NCBI RefSeq assembly: GCF_020616335.1
Contig: NZ_CP085051.1
Coordinates: 1,054,001-1,118,000, forward strand
Source of the DNA: Corynebacterium uberis
GTDB taxonomy: Bacteria > Actinomycetota > Actinomycetes > Mycobacteriales > Mycobacteriaceae
Reading direction: 5' to 3'
Length of the DNA: 64,000 bases
Notes under the pieces: generated by a model
Told to the model about the DNA's origin: nothing
The model's database searches: none
The model's input: only the letters and a program-made list of their open reading frames with translations
In this document: one piece after another, positions 1 to 8,989 of the stretch
How positions within the stretch are numbered: position 1 is the first letter of the stretch
Layout: the number at the start of each line of letters is the position of its first letter
Translations under genes and position numbers: made by a program

Positions 1-616
1 CTGTGATTCTGGGAGCTAATGGAGCGGGCAAGAGCACGTTGATGGGCTTGCTTGCTGGTGAGTTAAAGGTTCAGGGTGGATCTATAGCACTGAACCAGGA
101 TCGTGCGAGATCTGTGTCCGCAGTGGGGTGGGTGCCGCAGCGTAGTGTGTTCGATCCGGCGCAGCGGCTTGAGGATTTTGTCTCATCCGTGGGCTGGCTT
201 CGGGGCTTAAGCCGGAAGAAAGCCAGTGCTGCCGCTAAGGATGCGCTGGCTACGGTGGGTCTGGGGGACCGTAGTAGGGATAAGCTGAAAGACCTTTTGG
301 GGGTATGCAGCGTCGTGCAATCATAGCTGCTGGTTAGGTCAATGAGCCCGCTGTGTTGTGGCTGGATGAGCCGACGGCGGGGTTGGATCCGAATCACCGG
401 GCTGATTTGTTGGACTTGTTGCGAGGGTTTGCGGATGCTGGGACCTGTGTGGTCATCTCGACGCACATTTCCGGCGATGTTGCAGGTGCGGATCGGGTGC
501 TGTTCCTTGATGGTGGGGTGATCACGGCGGAGGGCAGTGTGGGGGAGCTACTTGAGCGTTTTGGTGATATTGATGCGGCATTCCGGGCGTTGACAGGTGG
601 GGGTGATCAGAGATGA
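1..616 (+). pseudogene. ABC transporter ATP-binding protein, truncated by window edge and frameshifted
   Basis: Remnant of an ABC exporter ATPase. The first part (to 326) has a Walker A motif (GANGAGKST) right at the window edge, so the 5' end lies outside. The second part (from about 305) carries Walker B (LWLDEPTAGLD) and the switch-region His (STHIS). The signature region is broken: the LSGG motif should fall at about 294-304, but a short G-run at 299-303 shifts the frame. The restored frame (GMQRRAIIAAG) then meets a TAG at 335-337 where a Leu codon would be expected. The gene ends at 616 with an ATGA overlap into the next permease, so operon geometry survives although the protein cannot be made whole. 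Sequencing error could explain one lesion but hardly both. Confidence 0.8.
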
Positions 617-1854
617 GGCGCATGCCTCGATATGGCATATTCATCCTGCTTGTGGGGCTTCTTACGTGGATGTGTGTGCGCCTTGATTGGATGGAAGGAT
701 ATTTACCCAGTATTCATGAGAGTTTTCTCTATATTTTAGAGTTTACGTGTCCCGTTCTTGCGGCAACAGTAGCCTGGGACATCTCTGGATTTGATATCTG
801 ATACGTGAGCGCCACGGCTATATCTCGAGTCCGCCTACTTATCGGCCTCTTCTGGGCACCGCTGATGAGCACAGCTGTAGCGACTTTTGCATGTCTAAGT
901 CTGGTGATATGGCGGTTTACCCGACAAACTCCTGCTGGAGAACCCTGGTGGGGGATGTACTCTCAATACCTCTTATGGGTATTTTTGGCTATGGTCATCG
1001 GGGCAATTGTAGGAATTATTTTGCCGCATCGACGCCGGCTGGCCCCCGTTGTAGCGATAGCGGCGGTTGTATGTATTATGGCAGCAAGAAATTATGGATG
1101 GCTCCGTATGCCATACGCTGTTGTCGCCATTGACCAGTTCCCCTTCCCGGATCTTATCGCTCACGAGCCTGGTGTGATGTATCTAGTTGTGAGCGGGGTA
1201 GTTACTATGGTAGGTATAGTCGCGGGGTGTTGGTTTCTGGCAAAGAATCACTCAGGTAGGTCGACAGCTGTTACGGTACTTACGGCATTTTTGAGTGGAA
1301 CCGCGTTTCTTTCCTTTTTTCAAGCTGATCCTATGGTTGCACGGCCTGCTCCCGCGCAACCTGTGTGTACGGAAACCGCTCGGGGCGTCAGGTACTGCGG
1401 GTGGCCTGAGGAGACGGCCCTGATTGAATCGTCAGGTCCGAAATGGGAGGAATATGTCGATTCGATGGCTAAGCTCGGGCTTGTACTGGAGGAAGGAACC
1501 TACGGTTTGGTTGGGATTTATCCTGACCATGAGGTTGAGCCTTTTGGGAATTACGATGGTGCACTATATCGCTCGATGATGGGGGCGATGACTGACACAA
1601 TTGTACATAAACAATGTCGGGAATCTCCTCATTTCCCAGAAAATTTTGCTTTGGCTGATATGTTAAATACGTGGGCTGCATTTTCTTTCAAAAACCCCAA
1701 ACAGCCTGATTCGGTGGGCCGCAACACCCCGCGCGCCCAGTGGGTCCTGTCCCACACTGAGGGAAAGCCGATGGAGGAGCAGATCGCGGTGATGAAGCCG
1801 ATCGCTGAGGATCTGCTGACGTGCGGCTCGTTGGGGCGGGCGGTGATGAGTTGA
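613..1854 (+). pseudogene. ABC transporter permease interrupted by an in-frame TGA
   Basis: One reading frame runs from ATG 613 to TGA 1854, broken only by a TGA at 799-801. On both sides the translation reads as continuous membrane protein: hydrophobic N-terminal segments, then several further membrane spans at 820-1340 and a soluble C-terminal part. The stop could derive from CGA (Arg) by one transition. The downstream half could be re-initiated from GTG 805, but no good ribosome binding site is seen. It overlaps the ATPase remnant by ATGA and the next gene by TGATGA-type coupling at 1852-1856. Base composition is visibly more AT-rich than in the housekeeping genes downstream, which fits an acquired locus now decaying. 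The substrate is unknown; the architecture suggests a peptide or bacteriocin-type exporter, but that is a guess. Confidence 0.65.
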
Positions 1855-2453
1855 TGAACCCGTATCTGGCCCTGCGGGGTTGGAAAGAGGCCGCAGGCGT
1901 CTTTGTGTTTACACAGATGCCGCTATTGTTTGATCTGCCGATTTACAGTCTGTTCGGCCCAAACCTGGAATTTCCCACCACGCTGTTCAACTTGGAGCCA
2001 TTAATTGCCGCGTTGGCGCTTGCTCTGTTGTTGGGTAGTAGGTGGGATGCTCGGTATGAGAAAGCGGTGACGGTTCGTAGCGTGGTCCCGCAGCGCGCGG
2101 TACTGGTTGGGATCTTTATGGCGGCGTGTGCCGTGGTGGTCGTCGAGTTTGCGTTCTACAGCCGTTTTAGTGAGGTTCCCATCAAGACGGCCGTCGATTA
2201 TCTCGCAGTGTTAGCCCCGGTACTAGTAGTCGACGAGTTGTGGGGGACCCGGGCGGCGCTGTGGGTCGGTGGGCTGTGTGCGTTGGTGCTGGGTTTTGCC
2301 CAGTGGTTTGTTGGTGAGCATTGGTTGGTCGGTGATGTGATTGGTCGCGGCCAGGATCCGGTACTGCTTGGTTGCTTGTCTGCTGCGGGCCTGCTTGCCG
2401 CGGCGTGGTGGGTGTGGCGGGGGCGCGCGGCGTCGATAAGCGGGGAGCACTAG
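1854..2453 (+). CDS. membrane protein, third gene of the decayed ABC exporter locus
   Basis: Open frame of 199 residues starting at ATG 1854, which overlaps the stop of the preceding permease. It is strongly hydrophobic, with about five membrane segments, including spans near residues 45-65, 80-100, 110-125, 130-150 and 170-185, and ends in a short basic tail. No enzymatic motif is seen. Its position and translational coupling suggest it was a subunit of the same transporter, so it may no longer be useful now that the ATPase and the first permease are broken. It contains one copy of the window-wide 13-mer at 2429-2441, where the 13-mer forces the rare Ile codon ATA. I do not recognise a named family. 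Confidence 0.6.
   Translation: MNPYLALRGWKEAAGVFVFTQMPLLFDLPIYSLFGPNLEFPTTLFNLEPLIAALALALLLGSRWDARYEKAVTVRSVVPQRAVLVGIFMAACAVVVVEFAFYSRFSEVPIKTAVDYLAVLAPVLVVDELWGTRAALWVGGLCALVLGFAQWFVGEHWLVGDVIGRGQDPVLLGCLSAAGLLAAAWWVWRGRAASISGEH
2429..2441 (+). repeat. 13-mer GGCGTCGATAAGC, exact copy
   Basis: Exact copy inside the coding sequence of the third ABC-locus gene, read there as Ala-Ser-Ile-Ser with Ile encoded by ATA. See the finding on this repeat. Confidence 0.75.
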
Positions 2454-2464
2454 ACTGTCTATCC

Positions 2465-3970
2465 ATGACTGCCGCGATGTATGACCTGATGGATTTTGAT
2501 GAGGTCCTAGAGAAGTTCGATCCCGTCATGGGCCTAGAAGTCCACGTGGAGCTGGCCACGGAGACGAAGATGTTTTCCACCTCCTCGGCGCACTTCGGTG
2601 CCGAGCCCAATAGCAACGTGGACCCGGTCTCCCTGGGCCTGCCGGGCGCGCTGCCCGTGGTCAACGCCAAGGGTGTGGAGTGGGCCATCAAGATTGGGCT
2701 GGCGCTGAACTGCCAGATCGCGGAGTCGTCGCGCTTTGCACGGAAGAATTACTTCTACCCGGATCAGCCGAAGAATTACCAGATCTCCCAGTACGATGAG
2801 CCGATCGCGCATGACGGCTACCTGGACGTGGTGCTCGATGATGGCACTCCGTGGCGCGTGGAGATTGAGCGCGCCCACATGGAGGAAGATACCGGCAAGC
2901 TCACCCACATCGGTGGGGCTGATGGGCGCATCCAGGGGGCCACGCGCTCGCTGGTGGACTGCAACCGGGCGGGCATCCCGCTCATCGAGATTGTGACCAA
3001 GCCCATCGAGGGGGCCGGTGCGCGCGCCCCCGAGGTTGCTCGCGCCTACGTCACCGCCCTGCGCGAGCTGGTCAAGGCCCTGGGTGTCTCGGATGCCCGG
3101 ATGGACCAGGGGTCCATGCGCGTGGACTCTAACCTGTCACTGCGGCCGGTGGGCACCACGGAATTTGGTACGCGTACGGAGACCAAGAACATCAACTCGC
3201 TGAAGTCCGTGGAGCAGGCGGTGCGCTTTGAAATGCAACGCCAGGCCGCCGCCCTGGAAAACGGCGAGGAGATCGTCCAGGAGACCCGCCACTACCAGGA
3301 GACGGACGGCTCGACGGCCAAGGGGCGCCCGAAGGAGACCGCCGAGGACTACCGCTACTTCAACGATCCGGACCTGCCGCCCGTCATCGCGCCGCGGGAA
3401 TGGGTTGAGGAGATTCGCGCCACCTTGCCGGAGCTGCCCTGGGTGCGCCGCGCGCGCATCCAGAAGGACTGGAAGCTGTCCGATGAGGAGATGCGCGACC
3501 TGGTCAACGCCGGTGCCCTGGACCTCATCATCGCCACCGTGGAGGCCGGCACCACGCCGGATGAAGCTCGCGCCTGGTGGGTGTCCTACCTGATGGGTAA
3601 GGCCAATGATGCCGGAACCGAGCTCGACGCCCTGTCCATCACCCCGGCACAGGTTGCCCGCGTGGTGGCACTGGTGCGCGAGGGCAAGCTGACCACCAAG
3701 CTCGCCCGCACGGCTATCGACGGTGTCCTTGCAGGCGAAGGCGACGTCGACGAGGTTGTCGCCTCCCGCGGGCTGGAGGTCGTGCGCGACGACGCCGCCA
3801 TCGAGGCCGCCGTGGACGAGGCGCTGGCCGCCAACCCGGACATCGTGGAGAAGTACAAGGCCGGCAACACCAAGGTCACCGGAGCCATCGTGGGCGCGGT
3901 GATGAAGGCCACCCGCGGCAAGGCGGACCCGAAGCAGGTCAACCAGCTCATTGCCGCGAAGCTAAGCTAG
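2465..3970 (+). CDS. gatB: Asp-tRNA(Asn)/Glu-tRNA(Gln) amidotransferase subunit B
   Basis: GatB acts in the cytoplasmic GatCAB complex that converts Glu-tRNA(Gln) (and Asp-tRNA(Asn)) into the correctly charged tRNA by transamidation; GatB carries the kinase and tRNA-binding parts. The N-terminal GatB domain is clear ([10 protein letters not shown] near residue 20, [15 protein letters not shown]), as is the GatB/YqeY tail domain in the last 150 residues ending in [15 protein letters not shown]. Length 501 matches the family. I chose ATG 2465; an upstream extension into the previous gene is not family-like. gatC and gatA are not in this window. A GC-rich hairpin follows at 3992-4015. Confidence 0.95.
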   Translation: MTAAMYDLMDFDEVLEKFDPVMGLEVHVELATETKMFSTSSAHFGAEPNSNVDPVSLGLPGALPVVNAKGVEWAIKIGLALNCQIAESSRFARKNYFYPDQPKNYQISQYDEPIAHDGYLDVVLDDGTPWRVEIERAHMEEDTGKLTHIGGADGRIQGATRSLVDCNRAGIPLIEIVTKPIEGAGARAPEVARAYVTALRELVKALGVSDARMDQGSMRVDSNLSLRPVGTTEFGTRTETKNINSLKSVEQAVRFEMQRQAAALENGEEIVQETRHYQETDGSTAKGRPKETAEDYRYFNDPDLPPVIAPREWVEEIRATLPELPWVRRARIQKDWKLSDEEMRDLVNAGALDLIIATVEAGTTPDEARAWWVSYLMGKANDAGTELDALSITPAQVARVVALVREGKLTTKLARTAIDGVLAGEGDVDEVVASRGLEVVRDDAAIEAAVDEALAANPDIVEKYKAGNTKVTGAIVGAVMKATRGKADPKQVNQLIAAKLS

Positions 3971-3991
3971 CCGCTGAGCTAGTTGCGCGCG

Positions 3992-4015
3992 GCGGGGCAG
4001 CCCCGGGTGCCCCGC
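3992..4015 (+). terminator. GC hairpin after gatB
   Basis: Perfect 8-bp stem (GCGGGGCA pairing with TGCCCCGC) with an 8-nt loop, 22 nt after the gatB stop. There is no T-tract, so it is a possible terminator or 3'-end stabiliser only. Confidence 0.45.
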
Positions 4016-4090
4016 GCTCCGCGTCGGGCGGTTATGTTGGAAGGCTGTGTGTCCATCCTTCGCCGAACCTGATGAGGAGTTGCTGAACTC

Positions 4091-5398
4091 GTGAGAAGAA
4101 CAATCTCCATCGCCCTATCTTTTGTGGGGCTGTTGGTTGGCGCCGGTTTTGCCACCGGCCAGGAAGTTATCCAATATTTCGTGTCCTTTGGCATGCCGGG
4201 CCTGTGGGGTGCGGTGATCGCAGGCGTAGTCTTTGCCATCGCCGGGGGAGTGATCCTGGGCCTGGGAAGCTATTTCCTTGCCGATGAACACAACATGGTC
4301 TTCAGGAATATCTCCCACCCGGTGATGTCCAAGTTCTTGGATATCAGCGTGACGGTGACGCTGTTTGCCATCGGCTTTGTCATGCTCGCCGGGGCGGGAT
4401 CGAACTTTGCCCAACAATTCGGCTGGCCCACGTGGGTCGGCGCGGCAATCATGACCGGAATTGTCATGGCCACCGGCCTGCTGGATGTGGACAAGGTGTC
4501 CAACATCATCAGTTCGCTGACGCCGCTGATCATCATCGCCGTGCTGGGCGTGTTCTTCTACACCATGTTCCACCTGCCCAGCGATACCTCCCAGCTCTCC
4601 GAGATCGCCCAGCAGGCGGACTCTCCGGTCAAGCCCTGGCTGTTGTCCGCGCTGAACTACAACGGTCTGGCGCTGCTGCTGGGTGTGTCCATGTGCCTGG
4701 TCATCGGCGGCAATCACTCTGACCCGCGCGCGGCGCTGCGCGGCGGTCTTATCGGCGGAATTATTTACACCTGCCTACTCATCATGGCGGCGGTGGTGCT
4801 CTACCTCAATATCGCCGATGTGGTGGACGATTCCGTGCCCATGTTGTCCTTGTATGACTCCATTTCGCCGGTGTTGTCCTTCATCATGGTGTGGATCATT
4901 TACGCCATGATTTATAACACCGCCATTGGCATGTTTTATGCCTTGGGTCGCCGGCTGACGTCAAATAATCCCAAGCGCTATCGCCCGGTGTTCTTGAGTG
5001 TGTGCTTGGTCGGTTTTGCCATCAGCTTCCTGGGCTTCCAAACGCTGATGACGTACGTCTACCCGGCGATTGGCTACGTGGGCATTGTCATGGTGGCCAT
5101 GCTGGTGTGGTGGTGGATCAAGCACCGCCGCACGATCGCCGAGGAGATGGATCGCCGCGAGCGCATCCTGGAGCTGACCTATGCGCGTGAGCACCCGGAT
5201 GAGGAGTTCACCCGCAGTCATGCCCGGGAGCTGGAGAAGCACGCCGAGGAGTCCAACATTCACTCCGAGGAGATCGTGGCCACGATCGAAGAAGAGGTAG
5301 CCACCGCCCTGGTGGAGGATGATTCGGTGGACTACACCGAGGAGGACATGCCGGAGAGCGTGCAGGCCGCGCGCGAGGAAGACAGCTCGCGCGAATAA
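4091..5398 (+). CDS. YkvI-like integral membrane protein, copy 1
   Basis: Membrane protein of 435 residues resembling the YkvI family (COG3949), which belongs to the LeuT-fold/APC transporter superfamily; the substrate is not established. The start at GTG 4091 gives the conserved N-terminus RRTISIALSFVGLLVGAGFA, with GAGFATGQE typical of the unwound first helix of such transporters. About ten to eleven membrane segments follow to residue ~350. A hydrophilic, acidic, probably coiled C-terminal tail of about 85 residues (TYAREHPDEEFT) ends the protein. The next gene is a close paralogue, including the same tail motif, so this is a tandem duplication. Confidence 0.8.
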   Translation: MRRTISIALSFVGLLVGAGFATGQEVIQYFVSFGMPGLWGAVIAGVVFAIAGGVILGLGSYFLADEHNMVFRNISHPVMSKFLDISVTVTLFAIGFVMLAGAGSNFAQQFGWPTWVGAAIMTGIVMATGLLDVDKVSNIISSLTPLIIIAVLGVFFYTMFHLPSDTSQLSEIAQQADSPVKPWLLSALNYNGLALLLGVSMCLVIGGNHSDPRAALRGGLIGGIIYTCLLIMAAVVLYLNIADVVDDSVPMLSLYDSISPVLSFIMVWIIYAMIYNTAIGMFYALGRRLTSNNPKRYRPVFLSVCLVGFAISFLGFQTLMTYVYPAIGYVGIVMVAMLVWWWIKHRRTIAEEMDRRERILELTYAREHPDEEFTRSHARELEKHAEESNIHSEEIVATIEEEVATALVEDDSVDYTEEDMPESVQAAREEDSSRE

Positions 5399-5413
5399 CA
5401 GCATGCATTGTCC

Positions 5414-5426
5414 GCTTATCGACGCC
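5414..5426 (-). repeat. 13-mer GGCGTCGATAAGC, exact copy (intergenic)
   Basis: Exact copy on the minus strand between the two YkvI-like genes. It is the only exact copy outside a coding sequence. Confidence 0.75.
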
Positions 5427-5473
5427 CCCGTCGCCACCGTTGCGTTAGTATCGATCTGACAGCATAAAGATCG

Positions 5474-5493
5474 CGGGGCCCGTGTGGGCCCCG
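5474..5493 (+). other. perfect GC hairpin before the second YkvI-like gene
   Basis: CGGGGCCC-GTGT-GGGCCCCG: an 8-bp perfect stem with a 4-nt loop, 25 nt before the start at 5519. No T-tract follows. It could terminate or attenuate read-through from the first copy, or sit in the second gene's 5' leader. Confidence 0.55.
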
Positions 5494-5518
5494 ATTGACG
5501 TGGACGGGTTACTTACTG

Positions 5519-6808
5519 ATGAAGAGAACCATTTCCATTGCTCTGGCTTTCGTCGGCCTGATGGTCGGCGCCGGATTCGCCACCGGGCAGGAGGTGATTC
5601 AGTACTTCATCGCCTTCGGCCCGTGGGGATTTGCGGGGGCTGTGGTCTCCGGCATCCTCATGGCCGTGACCGGAGCGGTGATCCTGCAGCTGGGCAGCTA
5701 TTTTCTGGCGGAAGAACACTTCTCCGTCTTCCGGAATGTGTCCCACCCGATTATCTCTAGGATCATGGACTGGTGCGTGATAGTCACCCTGTTCTGCCTG
5801 GGCTTTGTCATGCTCGCGGGGGCGGGGTCCAACCTGGAGCAGCAGTTCGGCCTCAAGGCGTGGATCGGCTCGGCGATCATGCTCGTGCTGGTCATGGCCA
5901 CCGGATTCTTGGATGTTGATCGCGTGTCCAACATTATCGGTGCGATTACCCCGCTGGTGATCGTGGCGGTGATCTTCCTGTTCATCTACGCGCTGCTGCA
6001 CCTGCCGGAGAACCTGGAGCCGCTGCACGAGCTGGCGGAGTCGAATGATTCGCCGATTCCCAGTTGGTGGCTGGCCGCCCTGAACTACAACGGCCTGTGC
6101 CTGCTCATGGGCGTGTCCATGTGCCTGGTCATCGGTGGCACGAACTCGGATCTGAAGTCCGCCTGGCGCGGCGGCCTGGCCGGCGGCGCGGTGTTCATGA
6201 TCATGCTGGTCATGGAGTTTAGTGCCCTGTATCTCAACATTGAGACCGTCCAGGGCTCGGACGTGCCCACCCTGGAGCTGTTTAACTCCATCTCTCCGGT
6301 GCTGTCCTTCATCATGGTGTGGATCATCTTTGGCATGATCTACAACACGGCCATCGGCATGTTCTATGCGCTGGGTCGGCGGCTGACGGCCTCGAATCCC
6401 TCCCGCTTCCACGTGGTCTACCTGATCGGCTGCCTGGCCGGATTTGCGGTGAGCTTCGTGGGCTTTAAGACGCTGCTCACCGCCGTCTTCCCGATCCTGG
6501 GCTACCTGGGCATCCTGCTGGTCGGCGCCCTGGTGGCGTGGTGGATCAAGTCGCGGGTGCGCATCACCCGCGAGGCTCATCGCCGGGAGCGGCTGCGTGA
6601 CCTGACCTATGCCCGCGAGCACCCGGATGAGGAGTTCACCCACAAGGATGCCAGGGAGTTAGAAAAGATCACCGACGCCTCCCACGTCGAGGATGAGCGC
6701 CTGGCCGAGCAGGTCCACAATGAGGTTGTTGAGGAGCTGGAGGCTGACCCCGAGGTGGACTACGAATACAAGGGTGATGGCACCGGCAGCCACCGCATCT
6801 CCCACTAG
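5519..6808 (+). CDS. YkvI-like integral membrane protein, copy 2
   Basis: Paralogue of the preceding gene, 429 residues, colinear over its whole length: MKRTISIALAFVGLMVGAGF at the start, ALNYNGL and GVSMCLVIGG in the middle, SPVLSFIMVWII, and the tail motif TYAREHPDEEFTHKDARELE. It is predicted to be a multi-pass inner-membrane transporter of the LeuT-fold/APC superfamily with a cytoplasmic acidic tail; the substrate is unknown. ATG 5519 was chosen because it aligns with the start of copy 1. Because the two copies keep both membrane core and tail, they may work together or have split substrates or expression conditions. Confidence 0.8.
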   Translation: MKRTISIALAFVGLMVGAGFATGQEVIQYFIAFGPWGFAGAVVSGILMAVTGAVILQLGSYFLAEEHFSVFRNVSHPIISRIMDWCVIVTLFCLGFVMLAGAGSNLEQQFGLKAWIGSAIMLVLVMATGFLDVDRVSNIIGAITPLVIVAVIFLFIYALLHLPENLEPLHELAESNDSPIPSWWLAALNYNGLCLLMGVSMCLVIGGTNSDLKSAWRGGLAGGAVFMIMLVMEFSALYLNIETVQGSDVPTLELFNSISPVLSFIMVWIIFGMIYNTAIGMFYALGRRLTASNPSRFHVVYLIGCLAGFAVSFVGFKTLLTAVFPILGYLGILLVGALVAWWIKSRVRITREAHRRERLRDLTYAREHPDEEFTHKDARELEKITDASHVEDERLAEQVHNEVVEELEADPEVDYEYKGDGTGSHRISH

Positions 6809-6814
6809 GGGTGG

Positions 6815-7480
6815 CTATGTAGCCTGGGTGCCGCCCGTGATGGACAGGTAGTGCAGCACGGCGCGCACCCGCCTGTTGTCCACGTGCGGCGGCAGGCCCA
6901 GCTTGAGAAAGATCGCCGAGACGTGCTTGGACACCGCAGCCGCGGTGACCACCAGCGCCGCGGCGATCTCTGCGTTTGAGGCCCCGCGGGCCATCAGGCC
7001 CAGCACCTCCATCTCCCGGGCGGTGAGCGTTTCCACGCCGCTGCTCGCGCGCACCAGCGCGGAGGCCACCGTGGGGTCAATGACCACCCCGCCGCCGGCG
7101 ACCATGTCCACCGAGGATAAGAACTCGCGCACGTCGGTGACGCGCTCTTTGAGCAGGTAGCCGGTTCCGGCCGCGCTGGGGGAGGAAAACAGGGTGCGCG
7201 CGTAGGCGGGGGCGACGTATTGGGACAGCACCAGGATGGGCAGGTGCGGCTGGGCGGCGCGTACCTCAAGGGCCGCGGACAGGCCGTCGTCGGCCATGCC
7301 GGGAGGCATGCGCACGTCGGTGATGAGCAGGTCGGCGGCGCAGTCGGGGCCCGTGGTGAGCGCCTCCGTGAGGGAGGGGGCGTCAGAGAATTGGGCCACC
7401 ACCTCGTGGCCCTGGCTGGCCAGTAGACCGGCCAGGCCCTCGCGGATGAGTACCGCGTCATCGGCAAGGATGATCCTCAT
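6815..7480 (-). CDS. two-component response regulator, NarL/LuxR family
   Basis: Cytoplasmic DNA-binding response regulator, 221 residues. The receiver domain (residues 1-120) has the acidic pair D7-D8, phospho-acceptor D55 in LLITDVRM and the conserved Lys in GYLLKERV. The LuxR-type helix-turn-helix occupies about residues 150-205 (LTAREMEVLGLMARG, SNAEIAAAL). Its start overlaps the stop of the histidine kinase gene by four bases (7477-7480), so the two are one operon. The divergent ABC transporter starts about 800 bp away across a promoter region with an 18-bp palindrome, a plausible target of this regulator. Confidence 0.92.
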   Translation of the reverse strand: MRIILADDAVLIREGLAGLLASQGHEVVAQFSDAPSLTEALTTGPDCAADLLITDVRMPPGMADDGLSAALEVRAAQPHLPILVLSQYVAPAYARTLFSSPSAAGTGYLLKERVTDVREFLSSVDMVAGGGVVIDPTVASALVRASSGVETLTAREMEVLGLMARGASNAEIAAALVVTAAAVSKHVSAIFLKLGLPPHVDNRRVRAVLHYLSITGGTQAT

Positions 7481-8184
7481 GCCACACCTCCAATGCCGCT
7501 CGTGCCGCGCTCCAACAGGAGGGGAATCTCCCCGCTGACCTTAGTCGGCCCGCCGGCAGGCGAGGACAGTGACAGGCGCCCGCCGAAGGCGGCCAGCCGT
7601 TGCGCCATGCCTTCGAGCCCTCCGCCGGGAGTCAACGTGGCACCGCCAGGACCGGCGTCCACCACGGAGATGCGCAGGGCATGATCCGCGGTGACGAGCA
7701 CGCTGATGGGTTGCCCCGGCGCGTGGCGCGCGGCGTTGGTGAGCGCTTCGGCGGTGAAGAAGTAGCCCGCGGCGAGGACGGGGGCGTCGAGAAGCGGCAG
7801 GGGGTTCGGGCAGCACACGGTGACGGGGCTGGTCAGGCCGTCGGCGATGTCCTCGATGGCGGCGACCAGGCCAAGGTCTTCCAATTCGCGGGGCATGATG
7901 CCGTGGACGGTGTGGCGCAGCGCGGCCAAGCCCTGGGCGATGAGATCCGCGGCCGTGGCGACGGCGGGATCCGCATCGGGGCGCAGCAGCGCCTGGCCCA
8001 GGTGGAGGGAGGCGGCGACGAAGTACTGCTGGGCGCCGTCGTGAAGATCGCGTTCAATGCGGCGGCGCTCGCGTTCATAGGCCTCGGCGACGGCGCGCCG
8101 TGAGCGGGTCAGCTCCGCGATGCGGGCCGCGGTGGCGGTCTCGGCGCTGCGGCTGCGGGCCCGGCGGCGGGAGGAGAGCGTCAT
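7477..8184 (-). CDS. soluble two-component histidine kinase (HisKA_3 type)
   Basis: Sensor kinase of 235 residues and partner of the overlapping response regulator. The HisKA_3 dimerisation motif ERERRRIERDLHDGAQQ places the phospho-accepting His at residue 48. A HATPase part follows with an N-box (ALTNAARHAPG) and Gly-rich lids (DAGPGG, GGGLEGMAQRL). There is no membrane segment and no extracellular sensor domain: only about 35 basic residues precede the catalytic core. I infer that the kinase senses through a partner, most simply the divergent ABC transporter, or an intracellular signal. The upstream frame offers no longer start before the divergent promoter. Confidence 0.9.
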   Translation of the reverse strand: MTLSSRRRARSRSAETATAARIAELTRSRRAVAEAYERERRRIERDLHDGAQQYFVAASLHLGQALLRPDADPAVATAADLIAQGLAALRHTVHGIMPRELEDLGLVAAIEDIADGLTSPVTVCCPNPLPLLDAPVLAAGYFFTAEALTNAARHAPGQPISVLVTADHALRISVVDAGPGGATLTPGGGLEGMAQRLAAFGGRLSLSSPAGGPTKVSGEIPLLLERGTSGIGGVA

Positions 8185-8201
8185 GGGACCATGGTAGCGG
8201 T

Positions 8202-8219
8202 GGTAGAGCTGCCTCTACC
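8202..8219. promoter_or_regulatory. 18-bp palindrome in the divergent TCS/ABC promoter region
   Basis: GGTAGAG-CTGC-CTCTACC, a perfect 7-bp inverted repeat with a 4-bp spacer. It is the only strong palindrome in the gap between the kinase gene (start 8184) and the ABC ATPase (start about 8278). Size and symmetry fit a NarL/LuxR-type regulator dimer. Binding by the adjacent response regulator is an inference. Confidence 0.55.
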
Positions 8220-8277
8220 TAAAAGACTCCGGGCAGCGCCACTGGAAACGCGCTGCACACAGGGTGAAATGGAAGAC

Positions 8278-8988
8278 ATGACAGCAACAGTAACTGCAAC
8301 AGGCGGCCCGTTGGTGGCCGAAGATATCACCAAGGACTACGGTTCCGGACCCGTACTCGGAGGGGTGAGCCTGCGCATCGAGCAAGGCGAGCTCGTCGCC
8401 GTGATGGGGCCCTCCGGTTCCGGTAAATCTACCCTCCTGCACTGCCTGTCCGGCATCCTGGTGCCCACGTCCGGGCGCGTGTGGCTGGGTGAGCAGGAAA
8501 TCAGCGCGCTGCCGGACGCGCAGCGCTCCCGGTCCCGGCTGCGCAACCTGGGCTTTGTCTTCCAAGATGGCCAGCTCATCCCGGAGCTTTCCGCCGTAGA
8601 AAATGTGGCCCTGCCGCTGCAGCTGGACGGCACCCGCCGCGGGCTGGCCCGGCGCAAGGCCCAGGAGGCGCTGGACAAGCTGGGCTTGGGGGAGCTGGCC
8701 ACCCGCCGGCCCGGGCAGCTGTCCGGCGGGCAGATGCAGCGCGTGGCGGTCGCCCGGGCGATTGCCGGCAACCCGGCGATCATCTTTGCTGATGAGCCCA
8801 CCGGAGCACTGGACCAGGCCACCGGGCACGAGGTCATGCAGCTGCTGACCACCGTGCTGCATGCCACCGGCGGCACCCTGGTGATGGTCACCCATGACCG
8901 CAACGTCGCCGGGTGGTGCGATCGGCTGGTAGAAATCCGCGACGGCATTGTCCACCACGACTCCGCCGCAGCCGGGCAGGAGGCCTGA
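8278..8988 (+). CDS. ABC transporter ATP-binding protein (MacB/LolD type)
   Basis: Cytoplasmic ATPase of about 236 residues powering the FtsX-type permease that follows. Walker A (GPSGSGKST), the MacB-type Q-loop region (FVFQDGQLIPELSAVENV), signature LSGGQMQRVAVARA, Walker B (IIFADEPTGALD) and H-loop (VMVTHD) are intact. The start is uncertain: ATG 8278 was chosen, but ATG 8269 has better spacing from an AGGG at 8261. Transporters of this class next to a two-component system are often antimicrobial-peptide or cell-envelope-stress modules, and that is the likely context here. Confidence 0.9.
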   Translation: MTATVTATGGPLVAEDITKDYGSGPVLGGVSLRIEQGELVAVMGPSGSGKSTLLHCLSGILVPTSGRVWLGEQEISALPDAQRSRSRLRNLGFVFQDGQLIPELSAVENVALPLQLDGTRRGLARRKAQEALDKLGLGELATRRPGQLSGGQMQRVAVARAIAGNPAIIFADEPTGALDQATGHEVMQLLTTVLHATGGTLVMVTHDRNVAGWCDRLVEIRDGIVHHDSAAAGQEA

Positions 8989-8989
8989 C

